Shown: positions 7,235 through 16,001 of the stretch, piece by piece | Layout: every line of letters begins with the position of its first letter | Position numbering within the stretch: the first letter of the stretch is position 1 | Origin: DATATB01 sp036268995 | GTDB taxonomy: Bacteria > Planctomycetota > Planctomycetia > Pirellulales > PNKZ01 | Length of the DNA stretch: 62,012 nucleotides | Assembly: GCA_036268995.1 (NCBI GenBank) | Contig: DATATB010000016.1 | Coordinates: forward strand, 1-62,012 | Direction of reading: 5' to 3' | Made by a program: the position numbers and the translations under genes | The notes under the pieces: model-generated | What the model was told of the DNA's origin: nothing | The model's database searches: none | Seen by the model: the letters and a program-made list of their open reading frames with translations, nothing else

Positions 7235-8611
7235 ATGCTTTATCGAAGATCGCACATTTTGGCTTTGCTCGTAACGCTGGCTGGCGGATCGGTGGCCTAT
7301 GGCCAGGCGGCGGCCAATCAGGCTCAGCCCGAGCCGACCTTGGGCAATCAACAGATTCGCAGCAACAGCATCCAGGCCGGTCAGCCGGTGGCTGCCGTGA
7401 ACAAGATCGTGACGCCGGTTCCATTGTCGGCCGGCGAGCGCGACACGGCTTTGGACGGCATCGACCGGCACATCGGCGAGCAAGTGGCGCAGTTGAAAGA
7501 GAAGCTCAAAAACGTATTGCCCGACGAACTGGCCATTCTTACCAAGACGACCGGCTGGCAGCCGGAGAAGCAGAACGCCCTGCTGGTGGCCCTGCGCTCG
7601 GCTGACCCGGCCGCTGTGTACGAAGCCTGGACGCAAGGCAATCCGCAAGACTCGGCCGGCGCGGAAATCACCGCTCGTCAGACCGACGTGAAGCGCATGT
7701 TTGCCCGCATCGAACAAGATGTAAAGAGCAACACGGCCATTAACCAGGATGTGGCCGAACTGGACGCGGCGCTGTCGAAAATCGCCAGCTCAACGCCCGC
7801 CTCGGTTGAAGCTCAGCCGATGGTCAGCGTGCTGAAGACTTGGGCCGATGTCCGCAAGCTTGTGGAAGCCGCTGTGCCCCAAAACGGACCCACGGCCAAG
7901 CTGCCCACCGGCAAGGTGTCGCTGGTCTACGACCCGGGCCTGGCGGTTGGCAAAGCCGTCGTGCTCAGCGATAACGCGGTGCTGATTGGCAACCACGGTC
8001 GTGGTCCGGTGTCGATCACTTTGGGCAACGCGGCCGCGGCTTTGGGGTTGCCGATCGTCACTAGCATCCCGCTACCCGCCGCCCAGGGGCAGGAAGTAAC
8101 GTCGGGCGTGCTGCTGGTGAACCCGCCCACTTCGCGGGCCACGGTCAACTACAACATCAACGGCACGCGTTACGTGATGGAGCCCGGCATGGGCCAGCGC
8201 TTGCAGCCGGCGCCGCAGTGGGTCATTGAATATGACCGCGGTGAAGGCATCGGCCTGGCGACTTACACCATGACCGACGGCACCTACTACTTCACGCCGA
8301 CCGACAAGGGTTGGCAGCTTTACAAAGAAAAGTTCGAAGTGGTTCTGGACAATTCGCAGAACCCGGAAGAGTTCAATTTCGTGTTCCACGGCAAAACCAT
8401 GACCGTGCCCGCCAATGGCACGGTCAAGCTCGACGGCATCTACCCGCTGGTGGTGAAGTTCGACCGCGGCAACGGCAGTGAACTGGCCGTCAAATCGATG
8501 CGTTTCGTCGGCACGGTCGAGGTGGGCGTCAATCCGACCACCAACACCTGGGACCTGTTCCCGACCAACGACAACCAGCGCGAGGTGACGAACCTCAAGC
8601 TGTTCCAGTAG
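7235..8611 (+). CDS. Secreted protein of unknown function
   Basis: 458 residues. Residues 1-23 form a Sec signal peptide (LALLVTLAGGSVAYGQ). Residues 60-200 are largely helical and charged, with no clear coiled-coil heptads; residues 220-455 are beta-rich with several aromatic/Gly strands. No catalytic motif or cofactor site is visible and I do not recognise the family. I prefer the ATG at 7235, 8 bases after GGAGG; the ATG at 7229 is only 2 bases from that site. The gene stands alone: upstream is a 350-base gap and a strong terminator follows at 8669. It resembles the many uncharacterised planctomycete exported proteins. Confidence 0.8.
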   Translation: MLYRRSHILALLVTLAGGSVAYGQAAANQAQPEPTLGNQQIRSNSIQAGQPVAAVNKIVTPVPLSAGERDTALDGIDRHIGEQVAQLKEKLKNVLPDELAILTKTTGWQPEKQNALLVALRSADPAAVYEAWTQGNPQDSAGAEITARQTDVKRMFARIEQDVKSNTAINQDVAELDAALSKIASSTPASVEAQPMVSVLKTWADVRKLVEAAVPQNGPTAKLPTGKVSLVYDPGLAVGKAVVLSDNAVLIGNHGRGPVSITLGNAAAALGLPIVTSIPLPAAQGQEVTSGVLLVNPPTSRATVNYNINGTRYVMEPGMGQRLQPAPQWVIEYDRGEGIGLATYTMTDGTYYFTPTDKGWQLYKEKFEVVLDNSQNPEEFNFVFHGKTMTVPANGTVKLDGIYPLVVKFDRGNGSELAVKSMRFVGTVEVGVNPTTNTWDLFPTNDNQREVTNLKLFQ

Positions 8612-8668
8612 AAACATTCGACTGTCCCGGCCGGCAATTTGCCGCCCGAGACGCAAGAGCCGAGTAGC

Positions 8669-8708
8669 AAAGGCCGTCGCCGCAACGCAAATTGCGGCGA
8701 TGGCCTTT
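8669..8708 (+). terminator. Intrinsic terminator
   Basis: A 17-bp stem with one G-T pair (arms at 8669-8685 and 8692-8708) and a 6-base loop CGCAAA, ending in TTTT. It lies 58 bases after the stop of the secreted protein gene at 8611. Confidence 0.85.
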
Positions 8709-8731
8709 TGCTTGCGCGCGGTTCGCTTCGC

Positions 8732-8759
8732 TTGTGAAGCCTGCATGGCACGGTACAAT
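8732..8759 (+). promoter_or_regulatory. Candidate promoter for the redoxin-cytochrome fusion gene
   Basis: TTGTGA (8732-8737), 16-base spacer, TACAAT (8754-8759). It lies between the terminator at 8669 and the ATG at 8962, leaving a leader of about 195 bases with no other visible element. Confidence 0.35.
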
Positions 8760-8961
8760 AGCCCCAGAGCACTCCTCAAAGGCACTCTCGAACCTCGGCC
8801 GCGTGAGGTACTTTTCGGTTGGCCGGCCTTAGGTTCGTTGCTGGGTTTCACCTCTCGATCAATTTCCGCGCGGTTCGTGCTTCTGCAAGTCGCAATCAGG
8901 GCCTGGTTGCGCAAAAAAAAGGTTGCGCGAAAGAACGGTTGCGCTTAAAGGGCGGCTTTGA

Positions 8962-10770
8962 ATGTCTTGTGCTCTCTACCGCTTGCCGGTCGGTCGGCTC
9001 GCACGGCTGCTGGTGGTTCTGCTGGCGATCGGAGCGGGCCAAGCGGATGCCGGTGATGCCCGGCCCGCTGCGGCAACCGAGCGCCCGATCGCAGGATTTT
9101 CGCTCCGCGACTTTGGCGGCAAGACATTCGCATTAGCCGATTTCAAGCAGCAGAAGTGTGTCGTCGTCGTTTTTCTGGGCACGCAGTGTCCCGTGGCCAA
9201 ACTCTACGCCCCGCGCTTGCAAAAGCTGGCCGATGACTACCGAGCCCGGGACGTGGCCGTCGTGGGCATCGATTCCAACTCGCAAGATTCGATCGCGGCA
9301 TTAGCGGCTTTTGCCCGCGAGCATCAAATCAAATTCCCACTGCTCATGGACCCCGGAGCCGCGGTGGCCGATCAGTTTGCCGCGCAGCGCACACCGGCGG
9401 CGTTTGTGCTGGACGAGAAACGGGTAATCCGCTATCACGGGCGGATCGACGATCAATATGGCGTCGGCTACACGCGTCCGGAGCCCAAGCGCCAGGATCT
9501 GCGGCAGGCACTGGACGAACTGCTCAGCGATACAGTCGTGAGCCAGCCGGTCACCGAGCCGGCCGGTTGCCTGATTGGCCGGCTGCGAAAGCCCGACGAG
9601 CATAGCTCTGTCACCTTCTCGAATCAGATCTCGCGAATCTTCAACCGGCGCTGTGTCGAATGCCATCGGACCGGCGAGATTGGGCCCTTCTCGCTGACCG
9701 ATTACCACGAGGCTGCCGGCTGGGCAGGCAACATCGCCGAAGCGGTCACCGAAGGGCGCATGCCCCCCTGGCACGCGAATCCCAAGTTTGGCAGCTTTGG
9801 GGATGACCGCAGCCTATCAACCGAAGAGAAAAAGCTGATTGCCGATTGGGTCGGCGCCGGAGCGCCCGAGGGGAATCGAGCCGACGCGCCCGAGAAGCCC
9901 AGGTTCCAGGAATCCGGCTGGCAGTTGCCACGAAAGCCCGACGCAGTTGTGCCGATGAGCACCACGCCCTTCAAGGTTCCGGCCGAGGGGAATGTGGAGT
10001 ACCAGTTTTTTGTGGTCGATCCCGGCTACAAGGAAGACAAGTGGTTTACGGCCGCCGAAGTGCTGCCCGGCAATCGCTCGGTAGTGCATCACCTGCTGGT
10101 GTTCGCGTTTACCAAGGGGCTGGACGAAGCCATGCGCGACGGCACGATCGACGGCTTTTTGGCCGTGTATGTGCCCGGCATGCGCACGACGAGTTATCCG
10201 CCCGGCATGGCCAAGCGGATTCCGGCCGGTTCGCGCCTGGTGTTTCAAGTCCACTATACGGCCAACGGCTCCGAGCAGCTCGATTTGAGCAAGCTGGGGT
10301 TGATCTTCACCGACCCCAAGAGCGTGCAGTACGAGGTGCTGACCAGCAGTGTGACGAAGCGCTCGTTGGTGATTCCTCCTCGCACCAAGCGCTGCCGCAT
10401 CACGGCCGAGTCGCCGCCATCGATCGAAGACTCGTACCTGCTCGCCATGATGCCGCACATGCACCTGCGCGGGTCGGCATTCAACTTCCAGGTCATCTTG
10501 CCCGGCGGCAAGGCCAAGATGTTGCTCGACGTTCCGCGCTTCGATTCAAATTGGCAAACCAACTATCGCCTGCAGGAACCGCTCTGCCTGCCGGCGGGCA
10601 CCCGGCTGCGCAGCGTCGCGTGCTTCGACAACTCGGAGAGCAATCCCAACAATCCCGATCCGACCAAGACCGTCCGTTGGGGCCTGCAATCCAAGGACGA
10701 AATGCTGGTCGGCTATTTCGACATCGCCGTCCGCAAGCGTCCGGAAACCATGCCGATGCCGAGCGAATGA
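8962..10770 (+). CDS. Redoxin / c-type cytochrome / copper monooxygenase-like fusion
   Basis: 602 residues, exported (signal peptide to about residue 30). Residues 40-195 are an AhpC/TSA-type redoxin domain with FLGTQCPVAK, a single conserved Cys 76 and no resolving CxxC. Residues 215-305 hold a haem c site CVECH (231-235) with a likely Met ligand in MPPWH. Residues 340-600 resemble the copper type II ascorbate-dependent monooxygenase fold: HH at 376-377, HYT at 431-433 and MMPHMH at 496-501 match the known copper-ligand positions. This architecture recurs in planctomycetes as secreted proteins of unproven function. Redox chemistry at the cell surface coupled to the haem is a reasonable inference; substrate unknown. 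It stands alone, downstream of its own candidate promoter. Confidence 0.8.
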   Translation: MSCALYRLPVGRLARLLVVLLAIGAGQADAGDARPAAATERPIAGFSLRDFGGKTFALADFKQQKCVVVVFLGTQCPVAKLYAPRLQKLADDYRARDVAVVGIDSNSQDSIAALAAFAREHQIKFPLLMDPGAAVADQFAAQRTPAAFVLDEKRVIRYHGRIDDQYGVGYTRPEPKRQDLRQALDELLSDTVVSQPVTEPAGCLIGRLRKPDEHSSVTFSNQISRIFNRRCVECHRTGEIGPFSLTDYHEAAGWAGNIAEAVTEGRMPPWHANPKFGSFGDDRSLSTEEKKLIADWVGAGAPEGNRADAPEKPRFQESGWQLPRKPDAVVPMSTTPFKVPAEGNVEYQFFVVDPGYKEDKWFTAAEVLPGNRSVVHHLLVFAFTKGLDEAMRDGTIDGFLAVYVPGMRTTSYPPGMAKRIPAGSRLVFQVHYTANGSEQLDLSKLGLIFTDPKSVQYEVLTSSVTKRSLVIPPRTKRCRITAESPPSIEDSYLLAMMPHMHLRGSAFNFQVILPGGKAKMLLDVPRFDSNWQTNYRLQEPLCLPAGTRLRSVACFDNSESNPNNPDPTKTVRWGLQSKDEMLVGYFDIAVRKRPETMPMPSE

Positions 10771-10804
10771 GCCCAGGCCGTCCGCCGAACGCGAGCCTCG
10801 GCGT

Positions 10805-11110
10805 TCATGTCTCGCCCCGCATCACAGCGCCCAAGCGATGCTGCGCGGCCGTGAGCTTCGGAGCGCCGCCAAGGGCCGTCCAGAACAATTGTTGTTCTCC
10901 AGGCGTGAGCGCAAGAACCTGTTCCCGCGCCGCGCGAATCTCGCGCTTTGCCTGCGGCACCGTTACCGTCCTCACGTACTCGCTGATGCTAAGCTGACGC
11001 AATTCGGCTGCGTCGGCGAGTAATTGCTTGCTTTCACGGTCCAGCCGAACAATCAGCGGGCTGGCTGTTTTGGCCGAGTCGGCATTCTTGTTTGAGCGAG
11101 AACGAGCCAT
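10805..11110 (-). CDS. TacA/DUF1778-type antitoxin-like protein
   Basis: 101 residues from the ATG at 11110. Residues 20-60 form a ribbon-helix-helix segment (SPLIVRLDRESKQLLADAAE then LSISEYVR) typical of DUF1778/TacA antitoxins, which bind DNA and neutralise a GNAT acetyltransferase toxin with their C-terminal tail. No GNAT toxin gene is adjacent: the next gene on this strand is the DHODH-like protein, whose stop at 11134 lies just upstream. A longer start at 11146 would overlap that gene. It could be an orphan antitoxin, a remnant of a lost pair, or a stand-alone regulator. Confidence 0.65.
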   Translation of the reverse strand: MARSRSNKNADSAKTASPLIVRLDRESKQLLADAAELRQLSISEYVRTVTVPQAKREIRAAREQVLALTPGEQQLFWTALGGAPKLTAAQHRLGAVMRGET

Positions 11111-11133
11111 GTGCGTTACTGCGCCGTTCCACA

Positions 11134-13137
11134 TTAAATGAGGCACTCAGGCTTTGATCGAAGACGCTCGTTCCAGGCCGCCTGGTTTGCAGAATTCGAG
11201 CCGGCGAGATAATGATAGGACAGTGCCAGGCCGGCGGCGAACAGCAGCAGGCCGGCCAGCGCCGGCAGCAAATGACGCACGTCGGTGTAGCCAACAGCCA
11301 GATGCACCGCGATCGCGGCGGCATAGGCCGACGAGCCCGCGGCCAGGAGCGTCCACCACAGCCAGCGGGCCGGATTGCCAAAGCCCCAGAGCGGGGTCAG
11401 CAAAAACACCCAGCCGGCCGACAACAGCATTCCGCCAAACGTCGCGCGATCGTGCGCGATCAGCGGCACGAGCCGCGGATTGGCCGCTTCCAGGATCTCG
11501 GCCGTCGTGTTCATGAAGCGCAGATCCTCGGGCACAAACACGTGGGTGGCGCCGATGGTCGAAATCATCGCGCCGGCACCTAGCAACGCGCAGCCGTGCA
11601 ACAACAGCAAAAACTGACCCCACAGCCCGGCATGCCACGCGCGGCTGTTGCGCAGCCCGGGTGTCGCATCGGGCCGAAACACGCCCAACCGCGCGTGCAG
11701 CGCCAAAAGGAGCAACTGCAAAAGCACCACGGTTACGAACGCATGGAAAGGGTCGAGATAGCCGAAACCGAGGAACAAAAAGAAGCTCGCGAAGCCGGTG
11801 AAGGCCGAGATGAAAATCGCCATTTGGGCCCAGTGTGCCCCACGACGCACGCCGAACCATGCCAGCCCGCTATACATCAGGCCGATGGCCACCATCGTGC
11901 CGGCCAGCGAAACACGGTCGTGCGCCATGAAGGGGAGCAAGCGGCTGTTGATGCTGGCCAGCATTTCGCGCGGCATGCAAACAAAGCCTTCGTCATAAGG
12001 AAGCACTTGTCGCGTGGCGGCAATCGCCAACGCCAGCAAGCTGCCAAACAACATGCCCGCCCCCAGCAGCAGGCACCACAGCCAACTCATTTCCGCGGGG
12101 CGCTGCTGGCCGGCCACGGCGGAGGCTGCTGACTTCTGGATCACGTTAAACAACAGCGCGTCGTTGATGCGTTTTGGCAGACCGGGTCCCGCGTAAATCA
12201 ATCCAGTGTCAACCTCGACCAGGTCGGCTCCAGCATCCAACAGGGCCAGCGCATCGAGCGGCTCGTGCACGCCGCCGGAGGCAATCAAGGCGACGTCATG
12301 CGGCCAATGCGCGCGCGCCGCGCGCACCAGTGCCAGCGTGGCCTCTCGCGCTGGCCGACCAGACTGGCGGCCATGCGGCTCGGCCGCCACGGTGCCGTCG
12401 ATCAGCAAGCCTTGCACGCCGGCCGAGATCGCAAGGTCGATCCATGGCTGCGCCGATTCCAAATCGAGATCGGCCGGAACCACCAGCACGACCGGCCGCC
12501 GTTGTGACGGCTGGCTGATCGCCTCAGTCACACTTGCCAAATGATCGGCCCATTGCTGGCGAGTCCAATTTCGCGACATGGCCAGCGGCAGCGTGTCGAG
12601 CGCGAACACGTGCGCATACGGAGACAATTGCTTGACCAGCCGCCGGGCGTCAGCCGTGGCTTGCTCGGCCGTGGCGTCGGGAGCGCAGCCCAGCCGCACG
12701 AGCAACTGCACGCCCAACTGCGCGGCCTCCATGATTTTGGGCATTAGCGCGACCAGTCCCGCGCTGGCCGTCGGCTCCGGTATCCAGATGGCCTCCTGCT
12801 CGACGCGCCGCTCCATGGCCGCCGGATCACCGACCGGCTCGAGCGTGATCGTTCCAGTATCGACGAACCCAACACCGAAGCGCGCCAGCGCGGGCCAGGC
12901 ATCGGCCGTCGCGTCGAGCATCGGCCCCAGGCCGACTCGGGTGGAAAACGAAACGCCGAGCACCGAGCACGCGAGCCGCTGGTCCGGATGCATATGGCCC
13001 AGGAAGTCGATCAACTGCGGGCCCAGCGGTAGCCGGGCCAGCCGGCCCATGAAGCCGAGCGCGACGCGGCGCGCAACCGGCACCGGCATGCGGAACAGCA
13101 GCGGCCGCGTGACAGGATGATAGAACCAGTCGGGCAT
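11134..13137 (-). CDS. Dihydroorotate dehydrogenase-like barrel fused to a membrane domain
   Basis: 667 residues. Residues 1-345 follow class 2 DHODH (PyrD) along the whole barrel: LDAT then FVDTGTITLEP (about 75-101), and the FMN-phosphate region ASGGVHEP with DTGLIYAGPGLPKRIN (about 298-337). But the Lys of the PyrD LDKD segment is Ala here, and the NISSPNTPGLR motif holding the catalytic Ser is replaced by FALDTLPLAM (about 178-187). Residues 352-650 contain roughly nine membrane helices. Such fusions occur in annotated genomes as dihydroorotate dehydrogenase, but missing residues argue against normal pyrimidine synthesis. It may bind flavin in another role. It sits 107 bases downstream of the ternary-system operon on the same strand. 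Confidence 0.75.
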   Translation of the reverse strand: MPDWFYHPVTRPLLFRMPVPVARRVALGFMGRLARLPLGPQLIDFLGHMHPDQRLACSVLGVSFSTRVGLGPMLDATADAWPALARFGVGFVDTGTITLEPVGDPAAMERRVEQEAIWIPEPTASAGLVALMPKIMEAAQLGVQLLVRLGCAPDATAEQATADARRLVKQLSPYAHVFALDTLPLAMSRNWTRQQWADHLASVTEAISQPSQRRPVVLVVPADLDLESAQPWIDLAISAGVQGLLIDGTVAAEPHGRQSGRPAREATLALVRAARAHWPHDVALIASGGVHEPLDALALLDAGADLVEVDTGLIYAGPGLPKRINDALLFNVIQKSAASAVAGQQRPAEMSWLWCLLLGAGMLFGSLLALAIAATRQVLPYDEGFVCMPREMLASINSRLLPFMAHDRVSLAGTMVAIGLMYSGLAWFGVRRGAHWAQMAIFISAFTGFASFFLFLGFGYLDPFHAFVTVVLLQLLLLALHARLGVFRPDATPGLRNSRAWHAGLWGQFLLLLHGCALLGAGAMISTIGATHVFVPEDLRFMNTTAEILEAANPRLVPLIAHDRATFGGMLLSAGWVFLLTPLWGFGNPARWLWWTLLAAGSSAYAAAIAVHLAVGYTDVRHLLPALAGLLLFAAGLALSYHYLAGSNSANQAAWNERLRSKPECLI

Positions 13138-13244
13138 GATCGCGTGGGCCGGTGCCGTGGAAGTTTTGCGCAGTTGCTGGGGCTGATGTCGCGCGCTCTA
13201 GAGATTCCGTACACCGGCCAAAAGATTAACCCCCCTGCTTTCGC

Positions 13245-16001
13245 CTAATGAGCAATTCCCAGCAGCACGACATGCCCGCCGCTGCCCACGACTGCAAATT
13301 GATCCATATACCGCGTGCTGAGCACGGCCAGCGGCTCGCCGACGCGGTTGGTCTCGCGGGCGTGCAGTTGCAATTGGCCATTCCCGGTGCGGTAGACCTC
13401 GATATCGTGCTCGCCGGCGGCAATCAGCCAGCCGCCGCGCGTGAAGGCGATTTTAGGCCGCGGCATTCCAGAAGCAAACGGAGTCTGCTTGGCACCCACT
13501 GTCTCGCCCCACAATAGGCTGCCGCCTTCGGCCATGCCAATGGCCAGGCGGGGCCGGGTATGCGGCGCGGACGCCGCCAATTGCTCAATTCGCTGCGGCA
13601 ATTCAAGCGTATCGGTCCCCTGCTGCTGCCCCTGGATGCACAGGTATTGGCCGGCGCCGAGATACAGGGTTTGTTCGCGTACCAGCAGCGGCAGCGGCGC
13701 GATGAATTCTTCGGCGGTTGGAATCAGCGATTTAAGATCGAGCGCCACGAGCCCCAGCATCTGCGCATCGGCCGACAGATACGCGTTGACCACCAACGCA
13801 CCATCGGGATGAAAATCGGCCACATAGAGCGCATCGCGACTGCCATAAGCCATGCCGACGCTTGATGCCGACAGCCCACGGTGCGAGCCGGCGGTCATGG
13901 CCTTGGGAAAGCGATCGTCGGCCGCGAACACGCGCAGGGTCGACAAGTGGTCGCTGCCCAACACGTGGGTCACCAGCGGCGACCAATCCGAGGGATGGGC
14001 CGCCAGCAAGATCGTTGCCCCCGCCTGACGAGGTTCCATAAACCAAGGCCTGCCGGCCGGTTCGTCGAGGGCGCCGTCGCTCCAGGCTGCGCGGAAGAGC
14101 ACGACGTGATTGTCTCGGTAGCCGGCGGCGACCAGTCCGCCGTCGATGCTTACCGCCGCCCGCCAGTCGAGTCCGGGCAAGCGCAGTTCGCGCTGGACGA
14201 CAAGGGTGCCGGCCGGCCGGGCTGGAATCAAGCGCGGTCGCGGCCGGCTCCGCTGCCGCACAAATCGCTGGCCATCCCGGGCCAGGAGCAGATCTTCGGG
14301 AACCAGGCGGCCGACAGCTTGCACAATCCGCTGCACGTCGTCAGCGCCTGCCGAGGCCAGCCGTCCCGCAGCTACGACGCGCGTCTGGTCGGCCGCCTGA
14401 ATGCGCACATCGGGTTCGGGATAATTTCGCGCTTCGAGCGCCAGCCGGTCGATCAAGGCCGGCACTCTGCCGAGCGGTGTGCGCGCCGGCAGCCCGGCGA
14501 CAAGCGTCGCCGCCCGGGGATGCCACGCCTGGCGAGCGCACAATTCAAAGGCGTCAGCCAGGCACTTGTCGGCCTGCCGGCTGTGAGGCCACGCTTCGAC
14601 CAGCCGCTGATAAGCATCGTCGGGCTGAGCCAGTTTGAGCTCGAGAATCTTCGCCGCTGCCAGTCGATCATCCGCGGCCAAATGCGCTTCGACCGCGCGG
14701 CCCCACGCGGCCGCGGCTTCCTGGGGCTGCTCGAGTTGCTGGTGCAAATCGCCGACAATCTCGTGCTGCCCGAGTCGCTCGTACAGCGCGATGGCCTCGG
14801 CCCACAGGCCGCCTTGGCGGAGACAGCGTGCGGCTTCCAAGGGCTGGCCCAAGCGCTGGTCGTACAGCACGGCCGCTTCGCGCCAATGACCGCCGTCGGC
14901 CAGCGTGGCCGCCGCCGACTTCAAGTCGCCCAACAGCGTGGCAAAAATATAGGCGGCGCGCCGATGCCGCCCCAGCGCGATTTCGCGATTGGCCAGCTCG
15001 CGGTAGCGGGCGAGTAGCTGCTGCCGATAGGGCGGTGGAAGATTCCAAAAATCGGCCGGCCGCCCGCCGCCCAACTGGTTGAGATTGAAATCGACGTTCC
15101 GCGGCATCAGGCGGTCCGAAGGTTCGGCCAGCCCGCGATGCGCCCCGCCGTCGCCCATCGGCAGGGCGAAGCGCAGCCCTTCCTCGGGCTTGTTTTTCAA
15201 TAGATCGAGCAGTCGCAGAATTTCGCGATTGCGGGCCGCCTCGAGCGATTCGGCGATCTGCGCCAACCGGCGCCGGGCCCAATCCTCCAGATCGTTGACC
15301 CACGTGCGCGTAGGCGCGGTGTGGGGTAGTTTTTGCGTGATCCACTGCACCAGCCTGGCCAGTTGCTTTTCGAGCGATCGACCGGCTTCGCTCGCTGCAC
15401 CGGCGGGAGGTTCATTCGCACTCGGGGGCAACTCGTCCCAATGCTGCGCTTCGCCGCCGATATCGTCGCGGCCCTGTTCGAGCACCTGCTGGACATCGAA
15501 CGCTGCGTCCGGCTCGATCGAAAGCAACCGACCGTTGAGCGCCACGCCCGGCACCGCCGCGTCCCACGTTGCGGCCGCCTCGGGCGGTAGTGCGAGCAAA
15601 TCGCTAACACGCAAGGCCGATTCGGGCGGCAAGGCCATCAGGCCGGCCTGCGGATGCCAGACGTGCGGCGTGTTGTCGACCAGCGCACTGAGCTCGCGAT
15701 CGCTGACCGGCGGATCGATCCGCGCATCGATCGGCACATAGATCTGCTCGCCGGCCAGGCCGTAGGCAAAAACGCGCGGCCGGCGGCCGGCAGCGGGCGG
15801 CGACGCGCCTACAACCAGCACGCCGCAAGAACGTGGGTCGGTGACAGAACGCGGTAATGCGTACAGCCGGGCCGAGGCCAGCGGCGTGTTCCAGGCCGCC
15901 AACTCGGCGAGCCACGCGTCGGCCGTTTCGCCGGGCACTAGCCAGGCGACCGGTGACCGTTGCGGCACAGCACTGTATTTGATTCGCAAGGAGACGATCA
16001 T
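13245..16001 (-). CDS. Ternary-system protein: bpX6-like N-terminus, helical repeats, beta-propeller
   Basis: 918 residues from the ATG at 16001, whose ATGA overlaps the stop of the upstream vWA gene; the frame continues upstream but only as a shadow of that gene. Residues 1-150 are a compact alpha/beta domain I associate with the bpX6 module, about 350-520 carry TPR-like helical repeats (YRELANREIALGRHRRAAYI, then GGHWREAAVLYDQRLGQ), and about 590-918 form a divergent beta-propeller with WD-like blades. No enzymatic motif is seen. In MoxR-vWA-beta-propeller ternary systems such proteins are thought to sense or present an invasive or damage signal. It is the last gene of the operon. Assignment to a named bpX class is from memory and needs a profile search. 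Confidence 0.65.
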   Translation of the reverse strand: MIVSLRIKYSAVPQRSPVAWLVPGETADAWLAELAAWNTPLASARLYALPRSVTDPRSCGVLVVGASPPAAGRRPRVFAYGLAGEQIYVPIDARIDPPVSDRELSALVDNTPHVWHPQAGLMALPPESALRVSDLLALPPEAAATWDAAVPGVALNGRLLSIEPDAAFDVQQVLEQGRDDIGGEAQHWDELPPSANEPPAGAASEAGRSLEKQLARLVQWITQKLPHTAPTRTWVNDLEDWARRRLAQIAESLEAARNREILRLLDLLKNKPEEGLRFALPMGDGGAHRGLAEPSDRLMPRNVDFNLNQLGGGRPADFWNLPPPYRQQLLARYRELANREIALGRHRRAAYIFATLLGDLKSAAATLADGGHWREAAVLYDQRLGQPLEAARCLRQGGLWAEAIALYERLGQHEIVGDLHQQLEQPQEAAAAWGRAVEAHLAADDRLAAAKILELKLAQPDDAYQRLVEAWPHSRQADKCLADAFELCARQAWHPRAATLVAGLPARTPLGRVPALIDRLALEARNYPEPDVRIQAADQTRVVAAGRLASAGADDVQRIVQAVGRLVPEDLLLARDGQRFVRQRSRPRPRLIPARPAGTLVVQRELRLPGLDWRAAVSIDGGLVAAGYRDNHVVLFRAAWSDGALDEPAGRPWFMEPRQAGATILLAAHPSDWSPLVTHVLGSDHLSTLRVFAADDRFPKAMTAGSHRGLSASSVGMAYGSRDALYVADFHPDGALVVNAYLSADAQMLGLVALDLKSLIPTAEEFIAPLPLLVREQTLYLGAGQYLCIQGQQQGTDTLELPQRIEQLAASAPHTRPRLAIGMAEGGSLLWGETVGAKQTPFASGMPRPKIAFTRGGWLIAAGEHDIEVYRTGNGQLQLHARETNRVGEPLAVLSTRYMDQFAVVGSGGHVVLLGIAH

